Shown piece by piece: positions 8,958 to 18,364 of a stretch of 64,000 nucleotides of DNA; position 1 is the stretch's first letter, and every line of letters begins with the position of its first letter. The position numbers were made by a program, and so were the translations under genes. The notes beneath the pieces were generated by a model, which worked only from the letters and a program-made list of their open reading frames with translations, made no database searches and was not told the origin of the DNA. Source of the DNA: CAYMWF01 sp964394085 [NCBI: uncultured Gemmatimonadota bacterium] (GTDB lineage Bacteria > GCA-2686955 > CAYMWF01); contig CAYMWF010000002.1 in NCBI GenBank assembly GCA_964394085.1, forward strand, positions 83,336-147,335, read 5' to 3'.

Positions 8958-9482
8958 TTAATAACTTTCATCTGTATTAAGTTCTTTGTGCTTCCATCGA
9001 ATTTTCCAAGCTTCTTTTTCTGGCCCTTCCGGGAGCAACTTCAGCCCTTCCGCAACCGCACATTCAGCCCTTTCACGATCCCCCAAACCGTGTCGAGCGA
9101 CAGCCGCACCAAGAAAAGCCTCCTTTGAATCCGGATATCTCTCGATAAACGCGGAGAAAAGACTATCCGCTTCTCCAAACCGATGCGATCTGATTAAGCA
9201 GTAGCCTAGCGGAAGAGCGGCATCACGATTCGCAGGTTCTGTTTGCAGAACTGTTCTGAATAATTCTTCCGCGTCGCGAAACCTGTCTTCGCTCAACAGC
9301 TTGACACCTTCTCTAACCATCTCATTTGTTTCGATTTCGGGTGATTGCTCGGTCAAACCTGCTTCCGAATCAATATCCTCTTCGTTGATTTCCACAACAG
9401 TACACCCATGTAAGAGAGCCGAGACAAAGAAGATTATTGACAGTAAGATAAATTCCCTGGGATTACGTTTTGTGTTCAACAT
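8958..9482 (-). CDS. TPR-containing lipoprotein
   Basis: 174 aa. The N-terminus has a signal peptide ending in a lipobox (LLHGC, Cys27), so the mature protein is lipid-anchored. An acidic linker is followed by about three TPR-like helical pairs (for example AEELFRTVLQTEPANRDA, ADSLFSAFIERYPDSKEA). It is the last gene of the minus-strand housekeeping run and begins one base after the rimO stop. The start ATG is at 9482. The role is unknown; small TPR lipoproteins of this type often act in envelope assembly or as scaffolds, which is only a possibility here. Confidence 0.8.
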   Translation of the reverse strand: MLNTKRNPREFILLSIIFFVSALLHGCTVVEINEEDIDSEAGLTEQSPEIETNEMVREGVKLLSEDRFRDAEELFRTVLQTEPANRDAALPLGYCLIRSHRFGEADSLFSAFIERYPDSKEAFLGAAVARHGLGDRERAECAVAEGLKLLPEGPEKEAWKIRWKHKELNTDESY

Positions 9483-10805
9483 TTAAACTTCGTCCAAAAG
9501 TTTACCGTACAGGTCGTAATCTGTACTATCGATAATCCGGACTTGGTTGAATTCTCCCGGTCGCATATCCCCCGCGTCGACGTGGACAGTTTGATCGATT
9601 TCGGGGGCATCCAACTCAGTACGTCCCGTCCATTCATCCGTCGCCAGCACCTGAAGCGAACACCCGATTTTACCTTGGTTGAGCTCCCGCGAGATTTGTT
9701 TTTGGAGTAGCATCAGCTCGTTGAATCTACGCGATACTTCTCCAGCCGGCACCTGTTTCGGCAGGCCGGCTGCATGGGTTCCCTCTTCAGGTGAAAACCG
9801 GAATGCGCCAAGGCGTTCAAAACGAAACTCCCGCATAAAATCAAGCAGCTCTTCGAAATCACTTTCCGTTTCACCCGGAAAACCGACAATCATACTGGAT
9901 CGCAGCGCCCAATCAGGCAACTCACGGCGTAGCCTTTCAGCAATCCTCTCTGGTCTTATTCTACCGTGTCCTCGTCTCATACTGGCTAGAATTCTTGGCG
10001 ACGCGTGCTGGAACGGTACATCGAGACATCTGCAAATCTTTCGACTTTCCGCCAGTATCTCGATTAAATCGGTTGTAATGCCGGCGGGATGAAGATACAG
10101 GATTCGTATCCAGTATTCGGCTTGTATCGTTTCAAGTTTCCTTAACAATTCGGGCAGTGCTCCGGCTTTAAAGCCGAGGTCCCGTCCAAATGTCGATGTA
10201 TCCTGAGCAACAAGAATAATTTCTTTGGCTCCCCCCTCTTCGATCAACATGCGGATTTCGGAAAACACGCTTATAATCGATCTGCTCTTCATGCGGCCGC
10301 GAATCGCCGGTATAGTGCAGAAAGAGCATCGTCTGTTACATCCTTCAGCCAGTTTGACGTAAACACTTGTACCGGGAAATGTAAAACGTTCGCTGGGTTG
10401 GTAAAGAGTCGCCGCCTTATTGCTTACGAAACGGCGTCTGCGACTATTCTTCTCAATCCTTGATAGTATTGTCGGAAGTTTCTTGTGATCATGCCCTTCA
10501 ATAAAAAGATCCACTTCTGGAAGAGCATCGAACAGCTCTTTTCTATATCTAGCAGTCAGGCATCCATAAACCACGATGAAAGCATCGGTATCCCTGGCAA
10601 GTTCAAGAATCGTTTCGATCGACTCGCTCACAGCATCTTGGATAAAGCCGCAAGTATTGATCACAATGATTTCAGCGGATTCCGGGTCAGTTACAAGTTT
10701 CCATCCGTCACGGACGATTGACGCAACTGCGAGTTCCGAATCAATTTCGTTCTTGGGGCATCCCAGTGTAATAAAAGCCACCCTGCGTCCAGGATTCCCT
10801 CTCAT
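9483..10805 (-). CDS. rimO: Ribosomal protein S12 methylthiotransferase RimO
   Basis: Radical-SAM methylthiotransferase that modifies an Asp of ribosomal protein S12. Domain order: an N-terminal UPF0004 domain with three cluster cysteines (LGCPKN, NTCGF, YGCLT), a radical-SAM domain with CNRRCSFC (CxxxCxxC), and a C-terminal TRAM-type domain. The LGCPKNEIDSE opening favours RimO over MiaB. An upstream ATG at 10838 exists, but ATG 10805 overlaps the lolA stop as ATGA and has AGGAG eight bases before it. That gives 440 aa, the family length. It is translationally coupled to the lolA-like gene. Confidence 0.95.
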   Translation of the reverse strand: MRGNPGRRVAFITLGCPKNEIDSELAVASIVRDGWKLVTDPESAEIIVINTCGFIQDAVSESIETILELARDTDAFIVVYGCLTARYRKELFDALPEVDLFIEGHDHKKLPTILSRIEKNSRRRRFVSNKAATLYQPSERFTFPGTSVYVKLAEGCNRRCSFCTIPAIRGRMKSRSIISVFSEIRMLIEEGGAKEIILVAQDTSTFGRDLGFKAGALPELLRKLETIQAEYWIRILYLHPAGITTDLIEILAESRKICRCLDVPFQHASPRILASMRRGHGRIRPERIAERLRRELPDWALRSSMIVGFPGETESDFEELLDFMREFRFERLGAFRFSPEEGTHAAGLPKQVPAGEVSRRFNELMLLQKQISRELNQGKIGCSLQVLATDEWTGRTELDAPEIDQTVHVDAGDMRPGEFNQVRIIDSTDYDLYGKLLDEV

Positions 10806-11455
10806 TGCTTCATCTCCTGGAGAATCTCCCCGCTGCAATCGACCAGATCTGCTCCCCCCGGCAAAATCACATCGAAAAGATCGGGAGGATATGCAAGCCC
10901 GATCTCGAAGTCTTTGAATTCGTAAATTGTTTCCAGTCCCGATGCATCGCCAAGGACAATCCTTCGCAGGAGAAAATCGTTTTTCGTAAAAGCAAATGAC
11001 ATGGATGTATACTGCGCTGCCGTGCTCGGATCCAACACTTTAATGACAAGTTCATCCTGTAATTCTTCTATCTCATTAGAGGGGGATTCTATATACCGCC
11101 TGACCAGTTCGATGAAATCGAGAGATTCAGCACCGCGGCATCGCATCATCTGCTGGTTCTCGGGCGTGTAGAACCAAAAAGTATCCGCATGGGCGATTAT
11201 AAATTGTCCGGACGGTTTTAAATACTCAATCCGGAACCGGTCCGGTTGAAGAAAACTGACCACACCTGAGTATGTCTCCATGCTATCTACCAGCGGGTGC
11301 CGGGTATGCTGATCGAACGAAGATCTCATCGATTCTATATTTTCATACCTGGCTTTGATTTTCGCGACGTGACTACTCAAAAAATCATCCACATTGTCCG
11401 CCACAGTATGATTCGTTAAGAATAGAAACAAAAAAAAAACGACCCGGTATTTCAT
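10802..11455 (-). CDS. lolA: LolA-like outer-membrane lipoprotein carrier
   Basis: 217 aa with a cleavable Sec signal peptide (MKYRVVFFLFLFLTNHTVA) and no lipobox, so periplasmic. The body matches the LolA fold: an initial helix then FDQHTRHPL, SGVVSFLQPDRFRIEYLKPSGQFIIAHADTFWFYTPENQQ. This is the usual pattern W/F-R-x-P-x-x-Y ... D-G-x-x-x-W-x-Y-x-x-x-x-Q. LolA ferries lipoproteins from LolCDE to the outer membrane, in keeping with the many lipobox proteins in this window. It lies between ftsK and rimO; an ftsK-lolA neighbourhood is common in bacteria. Confidence 0.88.
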   Translation of the reverse strand: MKYRVVFFLFLFLTNHTVADNVDDFLSSHVAKIKARYENIESMRSSFDQHTRHPLVDSMETYSGVVSFLQPDRFRIEYLKPSGQFIIAHADTFWFYTPENQQMMRCRGAESLDFIELVRRYIESPSNEIEELQDELVIKVLDPSTAAQYTSMSFAFTKNDFLLRRIVLGDASGLETIYEFKDFEIGLAYPPDLFDVILPGGADLVDCSGEILQEMKQ

Positions 11456-11477
11456 ATCATTTTCCTTTCAAGCTCGA

Positions 11478-13940
11478 TCAATCCTCATCTATTTCAAGAT
11501 AAGCCTCCGGCGCGTTATCGCCTGATCCAATTTGGTCGAGATAGTCCTGGTCGACCAGAACCTCCCTGGCTTTACTGCCATCGAATTCACCCACGATTCC
11601 GGCTGCTTCGAGTTGATCGATAAGCCTGGCCGCCCTGCTGTAACCTACCTTCAAACGACGCTGCAGCAACGAAATCGATCCCTGCTGGTGGATTACCACC
11701 AGCTCGAGTGCTTTGTTGAAAAGCGTATCCTGATCTGATAAATCCCGGTAGCCTTCACTTTGAGGTTCGCCGTTCTCCCCCTGCTCATCAGGTTCATGAA
11801 GTGAGACGAATTCCGCATCCAAGTTCTGGTTTAGTACAAATCCCACGATCCTCTTCACCTCATCCCCGGAGATCAAGGGTCCATGCAATCTGAGAAGTTC
11901 CGGACGGCCCGCTTCCATAAAAAGCATATCACCTTTACCAAGGAGTTTATCCGCTCCCATCCCATCGATTATTGTTCGTGAATCGATCTTCGATGCAACC
12001 TGGAATGCGATTCTCGACGGGAAATTCGCCTTAATCGTGCCGGTGATTACATTTACCGAAGGTCTTTGAGTTGCTAGAATAAGATGTATTCCCACCGCTC
12101 TCGCCTTTTGCGCCAACCTTGCAATCGGAATGTCGATTTCATGACCGATGGTGACTACCAGGTCGGCCAACTCGTCTACAACCATGATGATAAATGGCAG
12201 CGTACTTCCATCTGCTTTTTCGAGTTCTTCACCATGTTCTCTCAGTTCAATAAGGCGCCTGTTATAATCCTCTATGTTCCGTACTCCGAACCTTGCCAGT
12301 TTCTTGTACCTGATCTCCATTTCGTGAACAGTCCACTGCAACGCGCCCATAACATCCTCATGAGATGTTATGACCGGACTCAACAGGTGAGGGATATTGT
12401 TGTAAAGAGTAAGCTCCAGTATTTTTGGATCTATCATGATGAATCGGACTTGATCCGGTCCGAACTTGAGAAGGATGCTGGATATGATTGTATTTATGCA
12501 TACACTTTTTCCAGATCCGGTTGCTCCTGCAATTAGTAGATGTGGCATATCCGCCAGGTCTGCAACAAAAGGCTCTCCAGTCGTTGTTTTTCCCATCGCA
12601 ATTGGCAACCGATAACCAGAATGCTGGAAAGATCTGTGGGAGAGAACATCTCTGAGGAAAACGGTCTCGGGTCTCCTGTTCGGAACTTCCACTCCGACAA
12701 CCGATTTACCCGGAACAGGAGCGACAATGCGGATTCTCTGAGCCTTCATCGTCATTGCCAGATCGTCAGCAAGAGCAACGATCTTGTTGATCTTCACACC
12801 CGCGGCTGGTTTAATCTCAAAGCAAGTAATTATGGGACCAGGATTGATTTTTTCGACTCTTGATTCGATACCATACGATGCAAGCGTTTTTTCAAGTATT
12901 TTTGCCTGTTCATTCAGCTCGCGGCGTTCAGGCAGGCCGGTAGATGAATCGTTTTTGACGAGCAATGATAACGGAGGTTTACGATATACACCCGCCCGGC
13001 TTCCGCCAGATCTTTTCTTTGAGGTCGTTTTTCCGGCAACCTTTGCAATTGTCGCAGGTTTATTCAGAAGGTCCGGTGCAGTGATAATCGGAATTTGCCG
13101 GGAATCCCCATCTTCTTCCGAATCTTTGCGGTCCCGGCGGTTCCGATGAATCAGCTGCGCTTCTTCTTCATCTTGCCCTTGCTTTTTGATGCTCAGGATA
13201 TAATTCAGTAGCTGTGATCCTGCTACGCGTAACCATCGAAATATTTTCACCATTGCTGAACTGAAACTATCCCACCCCCTCAACAGGTTCTCCAGGATTT
13301 TCCGGAATTTTATATCCGTTTGAATCATCATTATTATCAACAGGAGCAGGACGGGCAACAGCACCGCTCCGATGTTTCCCAGGTAACTTTCAAGAATATC
13401 ATTCAAGCGGTACCCTGCTTCACCACCCAAGTGGTGACCAAACCTGCTTGTCTGCTCCTGACCCGTCGAATCGAAACTCAAACCAAGCTTCGTCACTTTC
13501 TCAATAATCGAAACAACGGCCAATACTCCGATCATCAGAACATAAACAAAAACCAACCTTCCTGTACGGATAAAGGGTTTTACCAGATCAGCGCCCAGAA
13601 GCAGAAGCACACCCGGTACTAAAAACGCACCCACTCCCAGTAAGCGGAAAAAAAAGCCGGCTGAATAATGTCCGGCAAGCCCCATCCAGTTTCCGAGTTT
13701 CAAATTAGTTAGATATTTTGTCTCCGACTCAAGCAGGTGGGAATCATTAACCGAAAAGCTGAGGAGACCCGCGATAAGAAGAAAGGAGAAAGCTACTATA
13801 ACTAATCCTGTTACAGCATTTTTTCGTCTAGGGGAAAGAACCGGATAATAGTTCCAAGCGATGATCAAGACACTCGTTGCAAGGAGCATCGATATCACAG
13901 AAATTATGACGAAACCCGAAGTAAAAGCATACAGGAACAT
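11478..13940 (-). CDS. ftsK: DNA translocase FtsK/SpoIIIE
   Basis: Septal DNA pump that resolves chromosome dimers and clears DNA from the closing septum. The N-terminal ~210 residues hold four to five membrane segments. A basic linker follows (about 215-320). The motor has the FtsK alpha/beta domains with Walker A GATGSGKS, Walker B-type IIMVVDEL and the downstream ILATQRPSV motif. The C-terminal winged-helix gamma domain (SLLQRRLKVGYSRAARLIDQLE) reads the KOPS/SRS polarity sequence. At 820 aa it is a normal full-length family member with a short linker. ATG 13940 lies 18 bases after the thiE stop. Confidence 0.97.
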   Translation of the reverse strand: MFLYAFTSGFVIISVISMLLATSVLIIAWNYYPVLSPRRKNAVTGLVIVAFSFLLIAGLLSFSVNDSHLLESETKYLTNLKLGNWMGLAGHYSAGFFFRLLGVGAFLVPGVLLLLGADLVKPFIRTGRLVFVYVLMIGVLAVVSIIEKVTKLGLSFDSTGQEQTSRFGHHLGGEAGYRLNDILESYLGNIGAVLLPVLLLLIIMMIQTDIKFRKILENLLRGWDSFSSAMVKIFRWLRVAGSQLLNYILSIKKQGQDEEEAQLIHRNRRDRKDSEEDGDSRQIPIITAPDLLNKPATIAKVAGKTTSKKRSGGSRAGVYRKPPLSLLVKNDSSTGLPERRELNEQAKILEKTLASYGIESRVEKINPGPIITCFEIKPAAGVKINKIVALADDLAMTMKAQRIRIVAPVPGKSVVGVEVPNRRPETVFLRDVLSHRSFQHSGYRLPIAMGKTTTGEPFVADLADMPHLLIAGATGSGKSVCINTIISSILLKFGPDQVRFIMIDPKILELTLYNNIPHLLSPVITSHEDVMGALQWTVHEMEIRYKKLARFGVRNIEDYNRRLIELREHGEELEKADGSTLPFIIMVVDELADLVVTIGHEIDIPIARLAQKARAVGIHLILATQRPSVNVITGTIKANFPSRIAFQVASKIDSRTIIDGMGADKLLGKGDMLFMEAGRPELLRLHGPLISGDEVKRIVGFVLNQNLDAEFVSLHEPDEQGENGEPQSEGYRDLSDQDTLFNKALELVVIHQQGSISLLQRRLKVGYSRAARLIDQLEAAGIVGEFDGSKAREVLVDQDYLDQIGSGDNAPEAYLEIDED

Positions 13941-13958
13941 AAAGGCCGGTTCTCCGAT

Positions 13959-14615
13959 TCAGTTTCCCAATAGTCGTATCAACCTGTTCGAAATCTTCGA
14001 AATCCTTGCCGTTAAAAGCCCGAAATCTTCTGTGGCTTCCTTTGGGTGGAGAGCTGCACATACTGCAACACCAATCCAACCTGTAGGCATGATCTCATAT
14101 AGGTTTTCTAGAGTGATTCCACCGATCAGCATGCAGGGATGGTGTATCGTTCTAATAATCGAGGTCGCCAGGGATATACTCATAACCTCAACGGAAGGTT
14201 TAGTTGAACTCGGGAATATTGCCCCCAGAGATAAAAAATCGGCACCTTCGCTTTTAGCTGAAAAAGCCTCCTCTTCGGAATGTACGGTTGCACCAACGAG
14301 TAAATCAGGGAAATGCCGTTTTACGGCTGATATCGGTATATCTGTAGATCCCAGATGTACTCCTTCTGCTCCTAACGTCTGAGCGATATCTGGACGATTG
14401 TTTACGAATAGCGGTACCCCAGCTCGGGCAAGCACCGGTTTAAGTCGTAAACCCGCACCAAGCAAACTGATATCATCGATATCCGGAGCGCGCAGCTGAA
14501 AGGAAGTGATCCCGAATGGAAGAATTGATTTGATGTATAAAGGGTATCGAACATCCGTCAGGTGTGACGGATCAGATAACATCTGAAGTTTTAGGATTTC
14601 AGGAAGGTGACCCAT
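13959..14615 (-). CDS. thiE: Thiamine-phosphate synthase ThiE
   Basis: Joins HMP-pyrophosphate and thiazole phosphate to give thiamine monophosphate. TIM-barrel motifs are visible: ITSFQLRAPD (strand with the Q-x-R motif), VPLFVNNRPDIA, GAEGVHLGSTDIPISAVK, VGATVHSEEEA, GADFLSLGAIFPSSTKP and IGGITLEN. The usual VGxSxH appears as VGATVH. ATG 14615 overlaps the thiD2 stop by 25 bases and has GGAG five bases upstream; a later ATG at 14582 lacks a ribosome site. At 218 aa the length is normal. A TenI-type relative cannot be fully excluded, but the neighbouring ThiD2 supports ThiE. Confidence 0.88.
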   Translation of the reverse strand: MGHLPEILKLQMLSDPSHLTDVRYPLYIKSILPFGITSFQLRAPDIDDISLLGAGLRLKPVLARAGVPLFVNNRPDIAQTLGAEGVHLGSTDIPISAVKRHFPDLLVGATVHSEEEAFSAKSEGADFLSLGAIFPSSTKPSVEVMSISLATSIIRTIHHPCMLIGGITLENLYEIMPTGWIGVAVCAALHPKEATEDFGLLTARISKISNRLIRLLGN

Positions 14616-14992
14616 TCCTTCTCCAGCTCATAGACATCGAACCTCAGCTTCTGGAACACCTTGACCGGCACATTGGCATCCGGTAATTTCGAATATTCTT
14701 CCAGAACCCGTAATGCTTCTTCAATTCTACGAAAATTCCCGCGGACCAGCTGTTCCGGATCCTGCCAGGAATCGTTCCCGCACCGATCGCGTCCGGGGTC
14801 ATTGGCAATATCCCGAGAAGTGATATTTTCCACTTCCGCAGTAAGAGCTGCTATTTTATGTCGGATACTGGTCGTTTTTTCTGTAAGAGAAGAGTTTTCC
14901 AGAAACATACGGAAATATTCTTCCACAACGCGGAGCCCTTCGCAAGCTCGATTTCCGTTTGCATCGATGACACGTCGGACATTGTTTTTCAC
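14591..14992 (-). CDS. thiD2: ThiD2-type HMP-phosphate kinase domain protein
   Basis: 133 aa, wholly helical. It matches the ThiD2 domain best known as the N-terminal part of some ThiE fusion proteins: RRVIDANGNRACEGLRVVEEY at the start, IRHKI in the middle, a DPGRD segment, and VRGNFRRIEEALRVLEEYSKL near the end. ThiD2 is a non-canonical HMP-phosphate kinase that supplies HMP-pyrophosphate to ThiE. Here it is a free-standing gene overlapping thiE. The start is GTG 14992, 12 bases after the accC stop. No TPP riboswitch is visible, as expected for an internal operon position. Confidence 0.85.
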   Translation of the reverse strand: MKNNVRRVIDANGNRACEGLRVVEEYFRMFLENSSLTEKTTSIRHKIAALTAEVENITSRDIANDPGRDRCGNDSWQDPEQLVRGNFRRIEEALRVLEEYSKLPDANVPVKVFQKLRFDVYELEKEWVTFLKS

Positions 14993-15004
14993 AATCCAAA
15001 TGCC

Positions 15005-16351
15005 TTACTTGAAAAACCGTTTGTTTTCGAGGAATGCAGTGTTAAAGTTTCCGGAAAGAAAGTCTCGATCTTTAAGTAGTTCCAGATGGAATGGAGCAGT
15101 ATGTGTCACCCCTTCGATTACCAGCTCGCTTAAAGCTCTTTTCATTCTGGAAACAGCTTCATTCCTGTCATTACCGAATGAAATAATTTTCGCAAGCAGA
15201 GAGTCATAATATGGAGAAATATAGCAATCTTCATGCAAATGAGTATCAACCCTTAATCCTGGTCCACCTGGAATGTGAAAGCCGGTAACCCTACCAGGGC
15301 AAGGTAAAAAACCGTTAAAAGGATCTTCAGCATTTATCCTGCATTCTATGGCATGCCCTCTTGGTGCAATTTCAGACTGGGTGATTTTTAGCGGTTTTCC
15401 GGCAGCGATAAGGATCTGTTCCTTAAGGAGATCCACCCCTGTTCGCATTTCCGTAACCGGATGTTCAACCTGTATACGCGTGTTCATTTCAATGAAATAA
15501 AAATCCTGGTTCTCATCAAGAAGAAATTCGACCGTTCCCGCTGATTGATATTCCACGGTCCTGCAGGCTAAAATGGCGGTTTCGCCCATCACCCGCCTGA
15601 CATCCTCGTTCAAGGTCGGACAAGGTGATTCTTCAACAAGTTTTTGATGTTTCCGCTGTATCGAGCAGTCTCTTTCACCCAGCTGAACGACCGAGCCGAA
15701 ACTATCCCCAAGAACCTGAATTTCGACATGTTTCGGTTTGTCAATATACTTCTCAAGATACAATTCCGAATTGCCAAAGGCTACCTCGGCCTCCGCCTGA
15801 GCAAGAATAAAGTTATTCTCGAGGCTCAAATCGTTATCCACGAACCTTATACCTTTGCCTCCGCCACCTGCGGCAGCCTTCAGAAGCACTGGATAGCCGA
15901 TCGTTCCTGCAAGGTTGACGGCCTCCTCCGCATCGATAAGCGGTCCGGTGCTGCCGGGAATCACCGGAACTTCCGCTTCCTGCATTTTTTTTCTTGCTTC
16001 AATCTTGTTACCCATGGATTCAAGAGTATCGGGGAGCGGCCCAATAAAACATATGCCTGAATCTTGACAGGCCCGTGCAAATGTCACATCTTCAGCGAGG
16101 AAGCCGTAACCCGGATGAATAGCCTCGGCTGAGGTGATCAAAGCCGAGCTTATTATTCGGGATTTGTTTAAATAGCTTTCGCTGCTCTCCGCTTTTCCGA
16201 CACAGACACTCTCATCTGCAAAACGGACATGCAGAGAATCTCTGTCAGCTTCTGAGTGGATAGCTACAGTTTCTATTCCAAGTTCACCGCACGCCCGGAT
16301 TATCCGGAGAGCGATTTCACCGCGGTTGGCAACAAGAATCTTTTTAAACAA
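15005..16351 (-). CDS. accC: Biotin carboxylase subunit of acetyl-CoA carboxylase
   Basis: ATP-dependent carboxylation of biotin on BCCP, the first half-reaction of malonyl-CoA synthesis. Opening FKKILVANRGEIALRII; ATP-grasp region with AAAGGGGKGIR; ERDCSIQRKHQKLVEE; FIEMNTRIQVEHPVTE with the catalytic Glu/Arg; C-terminal domain with RINAEDP. 448 aa, normal. The initiation codon appears to be TTG at 16351, six bases after the accB stop, with GGAG overlapping the accB stop codon nine bases upstream. It is immediately downstream of accB, the usual arrangement. Confidence 0.97.
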   Translation of the reverse strand: MFKKILVANRGEIALRIIRACGELGIETVAIHSEADRDSLHVRFADESVCVGKAESSESYLNKSRIISSALITSAEAIHPGYGFLAEDVTFARACQDSGICFIGPLPDTLESMGNKIEARKKMQEAEVPVIPGSTGPLIDAEEAVNLAGTIGYPVLLKAAAGGGGKGIRFVDNDLSLENNFILAQAEAEVAFGNSELYLEKYIDKPKHVEIQVLGDSFGSVVQLGERDCSIQRKHQKLVEESPCPTLNEDVRRVMGETAILACRTVEYQSAGTVEFLLDENQDFYFIEMNTRIQVEHPVTEMRTGVDLLKEQILIAAGKPLKITQSEIAPRGHAIECRINAEDPFNGFLPCPGRVTGFHIPGGPGLRVDTHLHEDCYISPYYDSLLAKIISFGNDRNEAVSRMKRALSELVIEGVTHTAPFHLELLKDRDFLSGNFNTAFLENKRFFK

Positions 16352-16357
16352 GCCGGG

Positions 16358-16813
16358 CTACTCCGCTTCTATACGAAAAATTACTTGCCCGAACTCTACC
16401 GGGTCTTCGTTATTAACGCAGACTTCCGCAATCTTACCTGTATGCTCGGAAGGTATCTCATTCAGAATTTTCATGGCTTCAACAATGCACAGAATCTGTC
16501 CTGCCCGAACCCTGTCACCGGTGATAACGAATGGTGGTTTATCCGGTGCAGGTGCGGCATAGAATGTACCGACTGTGGGCGACGTGACCTCTAATAGTTT
16601 TCGATCTTCAACAACCGGTGATTTATCCGCAAGGTTCTTGGTTGGTTCAAGCTCCGGCGCGGACAGAGGAGCCGGAGTATACATAACATTTTGATGATGC
16701 CCCGCATTCCTTACAATTCTTATTTTCGTGAAAAATTTCCCTATTTCGATTTCGGATAGATCATTTGCCTGCATCAATTCAACAATTTGCTCAAGATTCT
16801 TATTCCACCTCAC
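16358..16813 (-). CDS. accB: Biotin carboxyl carrier protein of acetyl-CoA carboxylase
   Basis: 151 aa. An N-terminal helical segment (IVELMQANDLSEIEI) and a Pro/Ala-rich linker are followed by the biotinyl domain. The biotin-accepting lysine is in the motif EAMKI (family consensus EAMKM/L), preceded by VGTFYAAPAPDKPPFV and RVRAGQILCIV. The start appears to be GTG 16813 with GAGG six bases upstream. Biotin is attached by BirA, not seen here, and carboxylated by AccC from the next gene. Confidence 0.96.
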   Translation of the reverse strand: MRWNKNLEQIVELMQANDLSEIEIGKFFTKIRIVRNAGHHQNVMYTPAPLSAPELEPTKNLADKSPVVEDRKLLEVTSPTVGTFYAAPAPDKPPFVITGDRVRAGQILCIVEAMKILNEIPSEHTGKIAEVCVNNEDPVEFGQVIFRIEAE

Positions 16814-16846
16814 GATATACCTCGCTATCGTTAGATCGACTATCTA

Positions 16847-17590
16847 CTATTCCTTATTCCAAGACGAATCATCATTTTCCCGATTCTTCAGCTCTTCACG
16901 AAGCTGCTCTAAATCAGGATCTCCGGATTTCGTGGCATCCAGGCGCGCCAGTATTTCCCGAGCTTTTACATAATATCCCTGTTTAAGGTAGATTCGCGCA
17001 AGAGTTACGGTATTGTTATTTCTTGTCTCATCGTCTCTATTCTCCAGATTGTCTTGATGGTTATCCAAAACAGGGTCGGCATCCGGACCACGATTTCTTC
17101 CTCTGGTTTGAGAATCCTCAAAATTATCCGGCCTTCCAGACGCAGAAGTCTCGAATGAACGGATCTCTTCGAGAATCCCGGAATCGATCTCAGTTGCTGG
17201 ATATTCCAGTTCGGTAAGATCCAGAAGAAGGTCGTTAAGTTCAAGATTGTCTGGTGATGTCCTTTGAGCTTTTTCGAAACACCTTCTGGCATTTTCCGGT
17301 TCATCCAGCCTGAGATAGAGTTCTCCGAGCAGTTTCAAGGCAGGTCCGTGAACAGGTTCAGCCTGGAGGAGTGATACCAGCACTTGTTCAGCTTCTGGAA
17401 ATTCTCCCTTTTCAATGAGGAGATGGCTGAGAATCATCTTCCCCGGCGCGTACCAGGGATAATGCTCAACACACATTCTAATCCTGCGTTCAGCAATGGG
17501 GGACTTGTCTGTTTTCCGGAAACCCTCTGCTTCTGCAGCTATTTCCGATGGTTGATTGGTTACAGTGTCTGTATCTTTACTTTCACTCAT
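16847..17590 (-). CDS. TPR protein upstream of accBC
   Basis: About 247 aa from ATG 17590; an in-frame GTG at 17602 is an alternative start. No signal peptide or lipobox. Three TPR-type repeats occupy residues about 45-150 (ILSHLLIEKGEFPEAEQVLV, KLLGELYLRLDEPENARRCF). An acidic, Asn/Asp-rich low-complexity linker follows (about 150-195), then one more TPR pair (LARIYLKQGYYVKAREILARL) and a charged tail. It heads the run that continues to rimO. The function is unknown; a cytoplasmic scaffold is plausible. Confidence 0.8.
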   Translation of the reverse strand: MSESKDTDTVTNQPSEIAAEAEGFRKTDKSPIAERRIRMCVEHYPWYAPGKMILSHLLIEKGEFPEAEQVLVSLLQAEPVHGPALKLLGELYLRLDEPENARRCFEKAQRTSPDNLELNDLLLDLTELEYPATEIDSGILEEIRSFETSASGRPDNFEDSQTRGRNRGPDADPVLDNHQDNLENRDDETRNNNTVTLARIYLKQGYYVKAREILARLDATKSGDPDLEQLREELKNRENDDSSWNKE

Positions 17591-17686
17591 TTCCCGCTTC
17601 ACTTCTTATTATGGGAAGGAAGATAGTTACAACACAACTGAGCGTCAACCTGAATTCACATCTCAATGTTGATATTCAATTGTTGA

Positions 17687-18364
17687 TCAAGAATTCTTAA
17701 GCTTCAAATCGAGTATTGTGTTCTTGATTTCTCGAACAACCGCCTCGGCAGTGGTGCAAGCCGTCAAATCAGGTGAGGGTGCAAACCGGATTTTTACAGG
17801 CGAAGGCCTAGGAAAACGATGCATTTTACCTAATGCTGACGCAGTACCGTGTATATAAGCTGGTATTACCGTAGGTTTGAAACGAAGATAATAATATCCT
17901 GCACCCGGATGGAATGGAAGGAAATCCCCGCCCTCGTTCCGTGTTCCTTCCGGGAACAATCCCAGGACTTCGCCCCCTTCGAAAACCGATTTTACCTTCC
18001 GATAAGCAGAGATATCGAACGGTTTGTTCAAGTCGATACCGAAAGCGCCGGTCCACGCCGCCAATCTGCCTGTAACCGGATATTTCATAACCTGTGTCAT
18101 CGCTAAAAAACGCACAGGCCGGGATGTTGCCAATCCGAGAATAGGGGGATCAAGAAAACTGGAGTGATTCGCCGCGATAAGAACGGAGCCCGATCGTGGA
18201 ATAAATTCTGCGCCGGTCACCTCGAGCTTGAAGTAGATTCGAACAATACGGCGAAGTAGTTTCTTCCAACTTTCGTAGGAAGCCGGTAGAGGTTTGATTC
18301 GATGCTGATGGTTCACCGGTGAATACGTCCTATCCAGCTTGATCCTGTTAAAGCGATCCCCCAC
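17687..18364 (-). CDS. plsC: 1-acyl-sn-glycerol-3-phosphate acyltransferase (PlsC family)
   Basis: Transfers an acyl chain to lysophosphatidic acid in phospholipid synthesis. The PlsC motifs are present: NHSSFLDPPIL (the HxxxxD catalytic pair), a downstream FPEGTRNEGG (substrate-binding FPEGTR block) and VIPAYIHGT. 225 aa, within the family range. The start appears to be GTG 18364, overlapping the upstream gene by 17 bases; no good ribosome site is seen, so translational coupling is likely. It sits at the end of the sigma/anti-sigma operon, so membrane lipid synthesis may be part of the envelope response controlled there (inference). Confidence 0.92.
   Translation of the reverse strand: MGDRFNRIKLDRTYSPVNHQHRIKPLPASYESWKKLLRRIVRIYFKLEVTGAEFIPRSGSVLIAANHSSFLDPPILGLATSRPVRFLAMTQVMKYPVTGRLAAWTGAFGIDLNKPFDISAYRKVKSVFEGGEVLGLFPEGTRNEGGDFLPFHPGAGYYYLRFKPTVIPAYIHGTASALGKMHRFPRPSPVKIRFAPSPDLTACTTAEAVVREIKNTILDLKLKNS

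Noticed and set aside
14992-15010. TPP riboswitch expected before thiD2-thiE
   Set aside because: Only 12 bases separate accC and thiD2, so there is no room for one.
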